A stretch of 64,000 bases of DNA, from positions 5,615,501 through 5,679,500 of the forward strand of contig NC_052474.1 in NCBI RefSeq assembly GCF_009730915.1. Direction: 5' to 3'. This document shows, in pieces, positions 14,202 to 25,330 of the stretch. Within the stretch, counting starts at the first letter, position 1. Every line of letters begins with the position of its first letter. A program made the position numbers and the translations under genes. The stretch comes from Dioscorea cayenensis subsp. rotundata (lineage: Eukaryota; Streptophyta; Magnoliopsida; Dioscoreales; Dioscoreaceae). Below the pieces are notes generated by a model that was not told the origin of the DNA, ran no database searches, and worked only from the letters and a program-made list of their open reading frames with translations.

Positions 14202-14434
14202 GTTACTTATGTTAATAAAACACTTTCTAAGGGTACAAACCAAACAAACGCCTTTATCAAGGACCAACAAGTTCTTTCCAAAAATCCAAGGGGGTAAAGA
14301 GTAATTAAGCTACAAACCAACAAGTTAGTTACTTGTGTTAATAAAACACTTTATAAGGGTACAAACCAAACAAACTCCTTTATCAAGGACCAACAAGTTA
14401 TTTCTGAAAATCCAAGGGCGTAAAGAGTAATTAA
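14202..14434. repeat. Tandem duplication, two units about 126 bp apart
   Basis: The stretch starting GTTACTTATGTTAATAAAAC at 14202 recurs from 14328 with few substitutions. Both units end in the same AAGAGTAATTAAG phrase. No coding content. Confidence 0.85.
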
Positions 14435-15618
14435 GACATTTTTTTAAAGAAAAGTCCTTCAGATGTTTAGCGCTTGATTCCAAGGGCTGAAGGGCATGGG
14501 ACGAGCTGCAATGTCATCAACAGACTTCAGCTTTGTCGTTACATGGGAACCACTTTCCCTGCTTCCATCCTTGAGGACTATTCTGTAGTTTTACATGATG
14601 AGAAGGGTTTTCCAGTCATTTTATTAGGAGATATGGCACCCGAATCGGACCCGTGATGAACATGACACCACAACCACAACTAGTCCCGGTTGAAGTTTTT
14701 TTTTACTAGTCCTTTCGAAAAACCAAGCTGTATTTTTATTTAAAACTCAAAATAAATGTTTATAGTTTGTAAGGTCGTATAAATAAATATTATTATATTA
14801 CAGAAATTAAACAACACGGTCTTATTAGTTGTACATATTTTTGTTCTGCAGATTAAGATTTTGTTTTTTGTTTTTTATAAATACGACAAGTGTAGTCATA
14901 GACCAAATATTGAACATTTAATTTATACGCTCTCACCCATGCGGAGTGTAGGTTACAACTTACAAGCCTACACCTATAACTGGGGATTTGTTACAGTGTT
15001 GAACTAAATTTGAATTTAGGACTTTTTTAAATATTTTGCACCAACGTCTTTTGCAATTGGATCAAGACTAATATATGAACCCTAGGGTGTAGTTTTAAAA
15101 TTTTCTCCCAACATATTCATCAGAACAAGTTGCTTTTTTTTTTCTTGAAAAATTTGAAAGACAAATTGAAAAGTATTTTTTCAACAATGGAAAAGAAAAT
15201 GGATGCACCGGAAAAGATATTTTAAAATTTCAAGCAACCCCTCCCGTGCTAGCGTGAAGTTTTATTTCATTTACATTTATAACCCTTATAAACTTCATTA
15301 TTGATTATATAGGATTGTGATTATTTTATTTTCCAGAATGCCTTAAACAGGTTATTGATAAACAATTGACAATACGTGTAATAACAAGGTTTTCAGGGGG
15401 AATATGTGCACAAAATTGATAAGATTCCTTGCGTTCAAATTATTAAATTATATAGTATTAATGGGAAATTTCTCATATCTATGTAAAACTAGGTCAGCGT
15501 GAATTCTTATCTTCCACGTTTCAAGTGCCATCATTATTTGTCTAATCTTAGGTTGATAACTAGAAAGTCATCAATTATGCAGAATAATTTAACAATTTTG
15601 CTTTATGGGTTTTTCCTT
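14435..15618. other. Intergenic region with one unrecognised short ORF
   Basis: A 60-codon open frame on the plus strand (14474-14656) contains phrases such as LEDYSVVLHDEKGFPV. Its base composition is less AT-rich than its surroundings, so it could be a fragment of a former exon, but I do not recognise the family and saw no splice-joined partner. The remainder is AT-rich without genes. Confidence 0.3.
14925..15060 (+). repeat. Dispersed repeat, copy 1
   Basis: Starts TACGCTCTCACC and continues through GGTTACAA and CAAGCCTA motifs. A related copy lies at about 50990-51110 in the same orientation. The ends are undefined. Confidence 0.5.
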
Positions 15619-16393
15619 TAATTTTTAGGGAAAATTACTGTTTATCTTTATGAATTTCAAATATTTTTTAATAACTCCTCTAACTTTTGCATACCTCGGA
15701 TAACCCTTCTTTTATTATTCAAGTTCTTTTTTACCCCCTATCGTTCACTTCAAATGGATCCATATTATGAAATTTCATTTTTGCCATTGAAAATAGCGGG
15801 AAAAAATCCACCCAATCACATCATATCTGACCTTTATGCATATAATTTTACATTTTTTTTCCTTCCTGCTTGCTTTTTGTCAAACAAAGTTTAGAAGGCT
15901 CATCACATCTTCTTCTTCTCCTCATTTGGTTTGTTCGATTTGAGTTCTGCCGGTTTCCTGATAAGGTGAGAATTTCTTCGTTGCTCTCACTTTTATCATT
16001 CTGCGGGAGAAAGTAACAATGTATAAAAATGCAGGTTTATTATGGAAAGTTTTTGTGCTATTGCTAGATACAATGGGGAGGGACGAGTGCTAATGTTCAT
16101 AGCGCTGACTTCTTGGAAATCAGTGTTAGCTGAGATATGTGAGCGATGGGTCTCGATGTTTCCCATGTCAGAGTGAAGTTTATCACACCCGATGGACATA
16201 AAATGGTTTGTCCAATAGAAAACGAGGTTGACTTCCAGCGCATGTGTCACATATACTCCATCTTAAAATGCGGTGTAGTCGATCTTGTTGTTGAGATAGG
16301 TGATGTAACATTGTCGTATCCTACTGAAAACGAATTCTTCTCGTTGTAAAGTTCTTCTCTTTTATGTTTATCTAGTTGTAGAAGTTAATTATT

Positions 16394-16575
16394 GTTTAAT
16401 TATCCCAGTTTCTGTTTAAACATATCAAGTTTTCATTTAAAAATTGTATTCTCCGCTTAAATTATTCTGTTTGTGTTTAAATATTTGTTTTAACGTTTAA
16501 ATTTTCTAGTTATCGTTTAACAATTTTATGTTTTGCTTAAAATATTAATCGCTTTCGTTTAAACTAAAGTGTTGC
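16394..16575 (+). repeat. 20-base-period TTTAAA array A (MURA intron 1)
   Basis: GTTTAA or CTTAAA cores recur at spacings of 21, 20, 20, 20, 20, 20 and 22 bases. The bases between cores are not conserved. It ends at the GTTGCAG acceptor. Confidence 0.85.
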
Positions 16576-17872
16576 AGGAATTCGGATTCTGCGAGCGCTT
16601 CCATTCTACCTCATGGTGACCCTGACGGTGTGGCACGCCTTCCTTCCTCGTCAGATCAATCTGAAGTGTTGTCGTTGGATATCGGACAACGTTTTCAAAG
16701 CGTTGAATATTTCAGAGACGCACTTCGAAATTTGCAATCAAACGGAATTTTGACTTCAAATTCCTAAAGAACGAAAAAACACCGGATGACTGTGGATTGC
16801 GTTGCCGATGGTTATCAATGGCACCTTCATGCATCAAAGGAATATAATAAAAATATTTTTATAATCAAGACAATGTACCTGTCACACACTTGGGGTGGTG
16901 GAATTGGATCGGCGTTACATCCGAAAGCGTCCAAAAAATGGGTAAGCGCACGAGTAATTCAGAGCTTAAGGACCGGCCCTTGTACAAGGCCATCGACATT
17001 CAAAAAAACATGTTGGGGGAACATGGTGTCCACATTCCATACAAGCAAGCTTGGTTGGGAAAAGAGCATTCCCGGGTGATCCTCGACGGTAGCGACATCT
17101 CCAGCTACGATTTGTTGCTTTGGTACGTGGATAAAGTGGTTGAGATAAACCCCAGCAGCATTGCGATTGTGGAAAGAGAATGTGAGCATTTTAAACATGC
17201 ATTCTTTTCTTTAGTGCGTGTATCGTGGGATTCAAAAGGGCTTACAGGCCGCTGCTGTTTCTCGATGATACCCACCTCCTTGGAAAGTATTGGGGAACTC
17301 TGTTGGGTGCCACGGGTAAAGATGGAAATAATGGCTTTTTCCACGTCGCCTTCGGTATTATCGACAACGAGACCGATACCAATTGGACTTGGTTTATTTC
17401 CAAGTTAGGTGATGCTTTATACGATAAAGGAGATTATCAAGAGATAATTACATTCGTGCCAGACAGGTTTAAGTGCTTTGTGAACGCCATTGTGAGAGTC
17501 TTCTTTTCTTTCCCACATGCATACTGCCTTCGACACTTGGAAGCCAATTTTATGAAAGCCAATGTCAGACTTGGGAAGACATTAAAGGAGGAGTGCTGGT
17601 CCATGTACTTTCGTATTGCGTGGGCATCCACGACTAAAGAATTCGATGATACCGTGAATGAACTGTAGGCCACACCACCCGAAGCCTATCAGTGGTTGAT
17701 TCATAAATCAGATATGTCACATTGGTCGAATTATCTATTTAGAGGTGAACACTGGGGCGAGATGTATTCAAATGTCGGGAGACATTCAATGCGTGGATCA
17801 AAGAAGCTCGGCATTTATCGGTGACGAAAATGGTTGACTCCATAAGGTATTCGAATGTTGATTTTATTTAAC

Positions 17873-17975
17873 GCTTAAGAATTGTTCTTATCTTTTAAAA
17901 AGTTTTCCTACAGTTTAAAAATATTTTTTTTTGTTTAAATATTAGTGTCTTTGCTTGACCTTGTTTAAGTGTTCG
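17873..17975 (+). repeat. 20-base-period TTTAAA array B (MURA intron 2)
   Basis: Cores GCTTAAG, TTTTAAA, GTTTAAA and GTTTAAA are spaced almost exactly 20 bases apart, in the same polarity as array A. Confidence 0.8.
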
Positions 17976-18599
17976 TGTTCTACGTTGTACAGATTCAAGT
18001 TGATGCGCATGTTATGCAATCACCATGAGAAAGCGAACAAATGGGAGACCTATTTATGTCCGGACATACATTCGAAGGTAGAGATACTTGTTGAGAAAAG
18101 CCGAAATCTTCATGTTGGTCGTTGTGTCGATGATTGTTATGATGTGATTGACTAGTGCAGTAACTCTGTAGATCTTGCCAATAAAACTTGCTCATGTCGT
18201 AGATGGCAAGTTTATGATATCTTGTGTAAACACACTTGCGCTGCAATAATGCATATAGACACTAACGCTCATCGATTTATTAGTGGCTACTTCACCGTTG
18301 ACAATTACAAAATGGCGTATAAAAAAGCTATATTCCCCATACCCGACAATGAGAAACATATGGACGAAAATCGCGAACTGCGTTTGCGACCGCCTGTGAC
18401 GAGAAGGCAATCTAGGCGTCCCAGATGAAAGAGGACCAAGTCACAATTGTTTGAGGTCTGCGAGTTACGTTGCAGCCGCTGCCATGCGTCTATTCACAAT
18501 CGTAGATCTTGCAATGAAACTGTTGCCGACCAGGCATTGTAAATGAACAAATATTTGAAAAGAAACAAACTTATTTGAGAAACAAAAACAATATTGTAA

Positions 18600-18835
18600 A
18601 TAAACAAAAAGTTAAACAGAAACTCTTAGTATTTAAACAGAGACAACGATATTTAAACAAAACCAATGATATTTAAACAGGAAGACAATGTTATTTAAAT
18701 GGTAACTTTGAAAGATAAACAGAAAATTAAGAATTTAAATAGAGAAACTTGGAAATTAAACAATGACAATGATATTTAAACAAAAGCAATGATATTTAAA
18801 TGAGATACAATGTTATTTATACGATAACTCTATTT
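18600..18835 (-). repeat. 20-base-period TTTAAA array C (between the two gene 3' ends)
   Basis: About eleven units of the ATTTAAACA type on the plus strand, spaced 20-22 bases, filling nearly the whole gap between the MURA stop and the ULP1-like stop. Polarity is opposite to arrays A and B. Confidence 0.85.
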
Positions 18836-19610
18836 TATATAATTACATATTAATCTTTTTTCACCCTGGTTGACGAATCCCCTTTCTCAGTGATGCCGGT
18901 TGCGCTCCCTTCCTTAAGTATGCGTGTAACACATTTTAAGCGCCAGTAAGGGATGCCCGCTTACGATAGCCGTAGCTTTTCACCGTTGGGTAGTTGTTCG
19001 ATAAACCGCATGACATAGACGGTGCAGTCGACATTTCCTCATTTCTGCCTTCGGGTGTCAATATCGTGAACAAAGGGGTACGTTATAGTCACCTACTCGC
19101 CGAGGTCCATATCGACACAATAGTCGAATAGTCTCCGCTGTCGAGATTTAAACTTTGATGTTAGAATCCCGACTATGAGAATACTATTTATAAAACTCTA
19201 GTTATCAAAGCACTTACCATCTCTCCGGCGTCTTTGTCATACTCCTCACTTTCGGCAGAAATATAGTGCTTGCATTTTTGCTTGTCGTTATTAAGAACAA
19301 CAAAATGGAAGTGGTCATTCATAATGATTGGCAGGATGACTATGTCAACATCATGCAGGTTACGCGTGGCATCTCCCATCATAGTGAGAGCCGTTTCATT
19401 CGCGCCCTCCTGCTTGAATATGAATAGTGCAGCGGTCGTGTAATGTAGGCGCTCTTTATATATGGATATGGTACTCTCGTCATAGATTTCTGGATTATGC
19501 AAACGAACGCGTCTATCGCATCGTCTGTCACCATTTCCTTCCCTCCAGCATCGTGTATAGGCTGGCTCATGTGGTGCTGACATAGTTATTCTTCCACACG
19601 ACATTCCTGT

Positions 19611-19757
19611 GGTTAAATGGTAAAAGATAAAGTTAAACAGAGACAAAATAACTTAAGTGGTAACTCATAAATTTAAACAGTAATGTAAATATTTAAATGG
19701 AAATTCATAATGTTAAATGATATCATATATATTTAAAGCATAATGGAAATAGTTAAT
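19611..19757 (-). repeat. 20-base-period TTTAAA array D (ULP1-like intron)
   Basis: Eight consecutive cores (GTTAAAT, GTTAAAC, CTTAAGT, TTTAAAC, TTTAAAT and so on) at exactly 20-base spacing, filling the intron from acceptor to donor. Confidence 0.88.
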
Positions 19758-20950
19758 ACTTATGAATCCATCATGAAATTCAGGTAAATCTTTAATAACT
19801 CCTGCTCGAACACATCGAGGCGCCCCTGTCCAAGGTATCTTTTTTTCTTCGGTTGAAAGTTCGTCCGCACTTCCTTGTATTGTTGGTTGGCGATGACCAT
19901 ACTGTCAACCGTAGCACCGGTCATCGTTGTTTTTTCGCTGACGTTTACTTGCCCCTTGTCAGGATAATCTTTCGGTTCATTGCCATGTGCTGTTGTTGAC
20001 AGTTGTGGGAGAGTTTCTCCCTTTGATGCACCACTGTTGTCCGCCAGTTTGACTGAGACAGGGATTTTGATGATAGCATCAATCAGAGACACAATCTTTG
20101 TTGGTTCTTGTTGTTGAGGGATTATGTCTACCTTCGACACGGCACTGTCGTCCGCCGATTCCACCGAGATGGGGATCTCTTTGAGCATCGCCGGTTCCAA
20201 CGAGATGGGGATCTCTTTGGCCATCACCGGTTCCACCGAGATGGGGATCTCTTTGGCTATCATATTGACTACAGCTGTAGCTTCTTCTGGAGAAATTTCC
20301 TCAGACGCTGCCACTGTAGCCGACCGATCAACCACAGGTGGTGTTTCTATTGTTTCATTATCGGCCGGTGGAGGGAGAGATATTATTGTTATTTTTCTTT
20401 TGGAGATTCTTTTCAAACATGACCCTCTTCGAATGGCAGTCCAAATGACGTAGTCGTCTTCAAAATCCGACACCATCCCAATCACGTCCTCGACAATCGC
20501 CGAGGCTACCTCGGCTACATCCGGGCTTTTTCGGGTAGCGTTTGTGTTGGGTGCTTCATTTGTTTGTAGGGATGGCACATTCGATTGTGCCCATCCTTCC
20601 AATGCCTCCACCCGAGCAACAAGCCGAGGGAACTCGGTCATTAGTACGTGGCACGCCTGCAGCAGACGTGCGGTGACATCGTTGCCAAGGGGGCCGTAGC
20701 TGTCTGGGGGGCTATTCCGGTAAGAGGGGATGTTGCCGCTAGGGAAGAGGATGTTTCGGTCGGGCGGGGCTCTTTTGGCGGCGAGGAATTCGTGTGTGGG
20801 TTAGGCTGTCATTAGGTGAACGACGTCTTGAAGAGGATGACCTCTCATCCTGTCTTCGCGTCAGTGGTTCGGGAGCAATAGCATCCCCTGGGCGGATGTC
20901 TCGAATGAAGATTTCTTTATCCGCATTCGCCGCGACCAGCTTAGTAAATT

Positions 20951-21150
20951 AACATAGTTAAACAACACAATGTCAGTTAAAGCATTCAATTTAAACAATA
21001 ACAAATGGTTTTAAATAGTTAACTCAATTATTTAAACATTTTACATAGGATTTTAAATGATATCCCAAATAGTTAAAAAAGAAAACCGATATTTTAAACA
21101 CTAAATCATATTTTTAAACATAAACATTTGATATTTAAACAGAGACTCAT
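20951..21150 (-). repeat. TTTAAA array E (ULP1-like intron)
   Basis: About nine to ten cores (GTTAAAC, TTTAAAC, TTTAAAT and others) at roughly 20-base spacing, less regular than array D, between the DUF1985-like block and the linker block. Confidence 0.78.
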
Positions 21151-21990
21151 GATTTATTACCTCCTTTCATTCGAGCGATGACAATATGGCTTCTATCAAC
21201 GCTTGCTTCCGATAACTACTTTCACGGTAGCACATCATCCTCGGGTTCTTGCCAAATTACATCTTCTTTATGGTGCCGGTCAACTCGTAAAACTAGATAT
21301 TCAGTGCGACAGAGCAACTTTTGACGTACCCCGTGTTCTTCTTCTTCCCGGCGCATCTCGCTTGCACTCGAGCGGCTGCTTGTGGGACGTCCTCCATCAG
21401 CCACTTGTGCGTCGCTTACGGCCATGCATATCGTCCCATGCCAGGTAGGCCATCGACATAATCAACGATCAAGTTCAGAACCAAGCAGGACGTGTTTGGG
21501 AAGATGATTGTACCCATGGAATACACCATCAGGAGTTTGACAAAATTTTCTTTTTCTCCCCTATGTTGAACAAGCTACTTAAGTGTTCTCTTGATGGAGT
21601 CTCTGTGTCTTTCGTAGGTTCTGGAAAAATATCTATCTTCAAAAGCGGAGTATGCTTTCTTCTTCTTCTGAAATACGACTGCGTCTCCGTCGCAACGCAG
21701 TCCAAGAACGAGAGCCACATCTTCGCGCCTGAAACTCACCAAGCTTCCCCCAATCCTGAATTTGTTGGCGCGGCCATCATATCTCTGCAGCAAAGAATTA
21801 AGGAGGGCCCTTTTTTGGAACACAGCTTCAAACTCGGTGAATGCTGCAAACGGTGTTCTCCGGATTATCTCTTAGTGTCGTCCACTCATGTGAACTTTTA
21901 ACTCAGCTACTGTCTCCACTACTAGTGTCAAATAGCATCGCCCATTAACTAGGTTGACCATCATAATCACAAGCATGCTACAATAACCAT

Positions 21991-22030
21991 ACTTAAACAG
22001 TATTCAGATAAATTTAAGCGGAAAGTAAAG
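21991..22030 (-). repeat. TTTAAA array F, left part (upstream of the ULP1-like start)
   Basis: Two cores (CTTAAAC, TTTAAGC), then interrupted by the solo LTR at 22031. It resumes at 23178. Confidence 0.7.
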
Positions 22031-23172
22031 TGTTAGTTCCTCCGGTGTGGTTTGTGGATATTTGGTAACACTCAAGCACTCATAGAAGTCTCACACAAAC
22101 CAACAAAGAAAGAGACACACAAACAAACACAAGGAGACACACAACGTTGGTAACCCAGTTCGGCGTTCACTCGCCTACGTCTGGGGGGCCAAGCCCGGAG
22201 ATAAACAATCCACTAAAAGAGGTAAAATATATGAGTACAAACACTTGTCACTCACACTCTCAACAATGAAGATCACTACCCTCTCTAGATTGCCTAGTGC
22301 TCACTCACTCTCCTCCAAGAGTCACCCAAGAGTCACCCTTACAATCTACGAGCAAGGTAGCTTATATAGACGCCTTAACGTTCCAAATATAGCACATACC
22401 TCTTTTAGAATCTCCGCGGCTACTAATTTAAAAACCTGCCGAAATTAGCTGTTGCAACTCCTGTTGTAACATAAATTGCAACATGGTCCTGACTGCTGAC
22501 TTGACTGAGTTCTAGTTATGTTGCGGACGACCTCAAGACCCATCAACCTCCCGGTCATGCTTAGTCCGAGTCGATGCAGCCAAATCTCCTGATCCCAACT
22601 TCCAACAACTAGCCTACCTCCTCAGTTCCTCAACACACAGTCCCCTCGCAAGGGGCGCACGTCCTTGTGCATCTTCCATGAAACTTGCCAAAACTTAGTC
22701 TTCAATCTTCCAAGTTTGGTCTTCAAAGATTCTCCAAACTTGATCTTCAATTCACCCAAGTTTGGTACTTAAATCTTCCCAATAATAGATCTTCAATCAA
22801 TCAATTCAATCATCAAGGATTCTTCAAATCATATCTCTTTCATTTATACCATGAATAGATATTTTCTCAAATAAGTTCCACCATATTTAGTCTTCAATCA
22901 TATCTCTCTAAGTATGGTCTTGATATGATCTCGTCTTCAAGTTGAACAAGTTACCAAGAATAATACCACCAAGATCTTCAAGATATTTGGCCCCATGTTG
23001 TAGACTTACTAAAAATAGCTCCACCATATTTAAGATGATTTGCCTTGCACCCCAAGTCTTTTTGCCATGTCACCATACTCTCCATGTCATCAATTATGCA
23101 TTGTCACCATGGTTGCCACGTCATCTGACTTTGTGTCAAATCATGCCAATAAATAGTGCGGTTGCACTAACA
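22031..23172. mobile_element. Solo LTR (family A) nested in the MULE, with 5-bp target duplication
   Basis: Begins TGTTAGTTCC and ends GCACTAACA, giving the inverted terminal TGTTAGT/ACTAACA. It is flanked by TAAAG at 22026-22030 and 23173-23177. Length 1142 bp. It is the reverse complement of the element at 11760-12679, with matching phrases such as the AAGCCCGGAGATAAA region against TTATCTCTGGGCTT. No internal retrotransposon coding sequence. It split array F, so it landed after the MULE was assembled. Confidence 0.92.
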
Positions 23173-23177
23173 TAAAG

Positions 23178-23356
23178 TTTTTTAAATAGTAAGCTAAATA
23201 TTATTAAATGGAAACATAAATATTTAAACAAAAACCTCATATTTTAAACAGAAACATCAAATGTTTAAATAAAATCCCATTACTTAAACGGAAACCTCAT
23301 TTTTAAAACTGCAACCATATCAATGTAAAGGGGAAACCTACATTGTAAACATTACA
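23178..23356 (-). repeat. TTTAAA array F, right part
   Basis: Continues the 20-base array after the nested LTR, with ATTTAAACA, TTTAAACAG, CTTAAACGG and related cores and A-rich plus strand. It lies in the 5' region of the ULP1-like gene. Confidence 0.75.
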
Positions 23357-23994
23357 TAGCATAACAATCGAAAAATCTCTTTCGATCGTGTACACAGACA
23401 AAAATGAAAACCAAAACAAAACCCTAGCTGATAAATCTCCTGGAGACTTCAATATTATCCAATAAAAACAAAACCACAAAACAAAAATGAAAAATCTCTT
23501 TTTCTAACAGAATCATTTATAAAAAAACACCATAAACACAACTTCTTCAACGGCGTCCACCTTGGATCAATACCTTACACTGTAAACTGATGAAATGCCG
23601 AATACTTGAGCGGGAATTCTTCTTCGAGACAATGGTGGAAAGCAAAGTTCTTCTTCAAGACAAGGATGCCCAAGCAGAGACAACTTTGGAAATGGAAAAG
23701 CTGAAGAGGCGAAGAGAGAAAAAAGTATAACCGGCACCAATAATGGCTGTCTCTAGGGATTACCCAAAAAAATAACCCCCCACTTCCTCTCAAACTGAAA
23801 ACATGATTCCACTGTCACAACTTCCCATGAAAGGGGAAATTTCATCCATAAGATTCAAAAGTAATTATGTTAACACCGGTTACAACCTTTGGGGTTTGAA
23901 AATCATTGAGTTTAAAAGGAAGGTGCTTTTAGGGATACGCAAAGTTAGGGGTGTTTTTGACAATTTTCACTAATTTTTATGTTATTTTTAAATG

Positions 23995-24270
23995 GAGAAA
24001 AAATGTATATTTTTAAAATACTCTAGCAAAAATTATAATTTTTTTATCTTATTTATCCCTATAGATAATTTGAGACGAGGTTGCTGAAGATAATTACTGA
24101 CCTAAATCAAAATTTAAAAATTGGATAAAAATCTGATTTAATAAAACCAAATTTTATTTAGATTTAGCATAGTTTTCTATTCTTATATTTAAAAAATCAA
24201 ATGTTATTATATAAAAAATTTAACACACATAATTAATTATAATAATAAATTATTATAACTTTAATGGTAA
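23995..24270. repeat. Orphan fragment of the ~940-bp tandem unit
   Basis: Matches 29925-30185 and its sister copies closely, with shared phrases GATAATTACTGACCTAAA, TTAGCATAGTTTTCTATTC and TTTAACACACAT. It starts about 15 bp to the right of the MULE target duplication. Confidence 0.85.
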
Positions 24271-25330
24271 GTGTGGGCTCTTTTTTTTTACCCGTCCTTT
24301 AATTAGGATTGACCGGTTAAAATCTGGATCACAAATCTATTTTTTTATTTTTTTTAGACTTCAAGGGTTTGTGAGTTTATGACTTCCATAAGAGGCAACC
24401 CTCTAATGTTAATTACCCCAGACTGATGCATGGGAACCTCCGATTAAGAACAAAGTGTGAATGACAAACATGAGAGAAAACAAACTTGATCAATTACATG
24501 AATTTGATTGAGAATACAAATATTAGAAACTCTAACTATCATAATTCCCTTTTCCTAATCTCTCTCTAGCTTTACATAATTTTAACCTATTTTGACTTTG
24601 TTCTATCCTAACTTTTCGCCGAAGATCATGCTAAGGATGTCTCCTTTGACTTTGTTGACCTTGATCTTACTTTTCATGCTTGTGTCTTGAATATCAACTG
24701 GATCACAAACTTGACTTCATTTGATTTGGGCTTTTGAAAACTCCGGCATTTCGCACTTGTGAAGCTTTCAGTCTTGGACTCATGAAGCTCTTTAATCTTT
24801 GACTTTTGATGCCTCAAGATTCCTGAACTCACTTGTCCCATTATTTGAGTTTTTTTTTAAGCCTTGACTCTCCTATGCTTCCGAGTCTTAACTTATGCAT
24901 CTCCGAGTCATGACCATTCATATGATTCGGTCACTAACTTGATTGCTTTTAACTTGTTTTTGTGAATTTTGAATGGTGATCCCCATTTGTTTGTGAATCA
25001 TAAACTTTTTTTTTCTTTTAAATTTTGGAGTTTGAAGACTCGGTGTCTTACGCTTTATGAAACCTTTTTCTTCATCATTATTACCTAGGAACTTTTCCTT
25101 CACTAATTGATTTTTTTAGTCAATTTGAGAGAGTTCCTTTCCTCTCTTTTTTTTTTGACATATGAGGTGTGAGCATGGTTCAATAATTTTCCCTTGCTCG
25201 AGAAAGACTCCCACTTGTTCATGTGGATCTTTAAAGATTTTTTTTTACTTAAAAATTTTTTATTCAAATATTTTCCACTTCATGAAGAAGGGACGCGAGA
25301 ATTGATGGTCTTCAACATATTCTTCATTCA
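24271..25330. other. Unresolved repeat-like DNA left of the minisatellite
   Basis: Pyrimidine-rich on the plus strand with many CTTGACT, TTTGACTT and CATGAAGCT phrases, the texture of a retrotransposon LTR or untranslated region. No termini, target duplication or protein homology was found. Confidence 0.35.

Larger units (their letters stand above)
16042..18542 (+). pseudogene. MURA-type transposase remnant (MuDR N-domain, MULE DDE domain, SWIM and CCHC zinc fingers)
   Basis: Exon-like blocks: 16042-16345 (start MESFCAIARYNGEGR, the N-terminal domain of MuDR transposases), 16578-17846, and 17993-18542. The second block holds the catalytic domain: LFLDDTHLLGKYWGTLLGA with the first Asp, VPDRF with the second, and HAYCLRHLEANFMKAN. 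The third holds a SWIM finger (CSC...CKH, about 18194-18240) and a C-terminal zinc knuckle C-x2-C-x4-H-x4-C just before TAA 18540-18542. Frame is lost near 16150, 16760, 16960, 17225 and 17780, and there are stops near 17668 and 18426, so the gene is broken. Its introns (16346-16577, 17847-17992) are filled with 20-base TTTAAA repeats. Confidence 0.88.
18850..21964 (-). pseudogene. ULP1-like (C48 cysteine protease) transposon gene remnant with DUF1985-like N-domain
   Basis: Minus-strand blocks: 21964-21161, 20939-19760, 19606-19218, 19137-18850. The first reads MMVNLVNGRCY, then SFRREDVALVLGLRCDGDAV and a VYSMGTIIFPNTSC block, the pattern of the DUF1985 domain found beside plant transposon ULP1 proteases. 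The second is a low-complexity linker of about 290 residues with repeated KEIPIS phrases. The third and fourth carry the protease domain: His in NDHFHFVVL, Asp in VHDIDT, and the Cys in VDCTVYVMRF, so the catalytic triad can still be read. There are in-frame stops (near 21872, 21598, 21290, 19087 and 19013, among others) and frame jumps (near 21420, 20700 and 19450). Such genes encode SUMO-protease-like proteins of uncertain role in transposition. Confidence 0.82.
15628..23970. mobile_element. Mutator-like element (MULE) with transposase and ULP1-like genes, non-autonomous by decay
   Basis: The element is bounded by a perfect 9-bp target duplication TAATTTTTA (15619-15627 and 23971-23979), the length typical of Mutator insertions. 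Its ends are inverted: GGGAAAATTACTG on the left against GTGAAAATTGTCA read inward from the right. A second, inner block of similarity (TCTAACTTTTGCATACC against CCTAACTTTGCGTATCC) lies about 45 (left) and 27 (right) bases further in. Inside are a MURA transposase remnant on the plus strand and a ULP1-protease-like gene remnant on the minus strand, tail to tail. This gene pair is known from MULEs that carry ULP1-like genes (the Kaonashi/KI type). Without the 1.15-kb nested solo LTR, the element is about 7.2 kb. Both genes carry several frameshifts and stops, so this copy should be inactive. Confidence 0.88.

Noticed and set aside
20108..20453. Plus-strand open frames of about 105 codons
   Set aside because: Antisense to the repetitive KEIPIS linker of the ULP1-like gene.
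11760..23172. A single large LTR retrotransposon bounded by the two family A LTRs
   Set aside because: The LTRs are inverted rather than direct, each has its own 5-bp duplication, and no retrotransposon genes lie between them.
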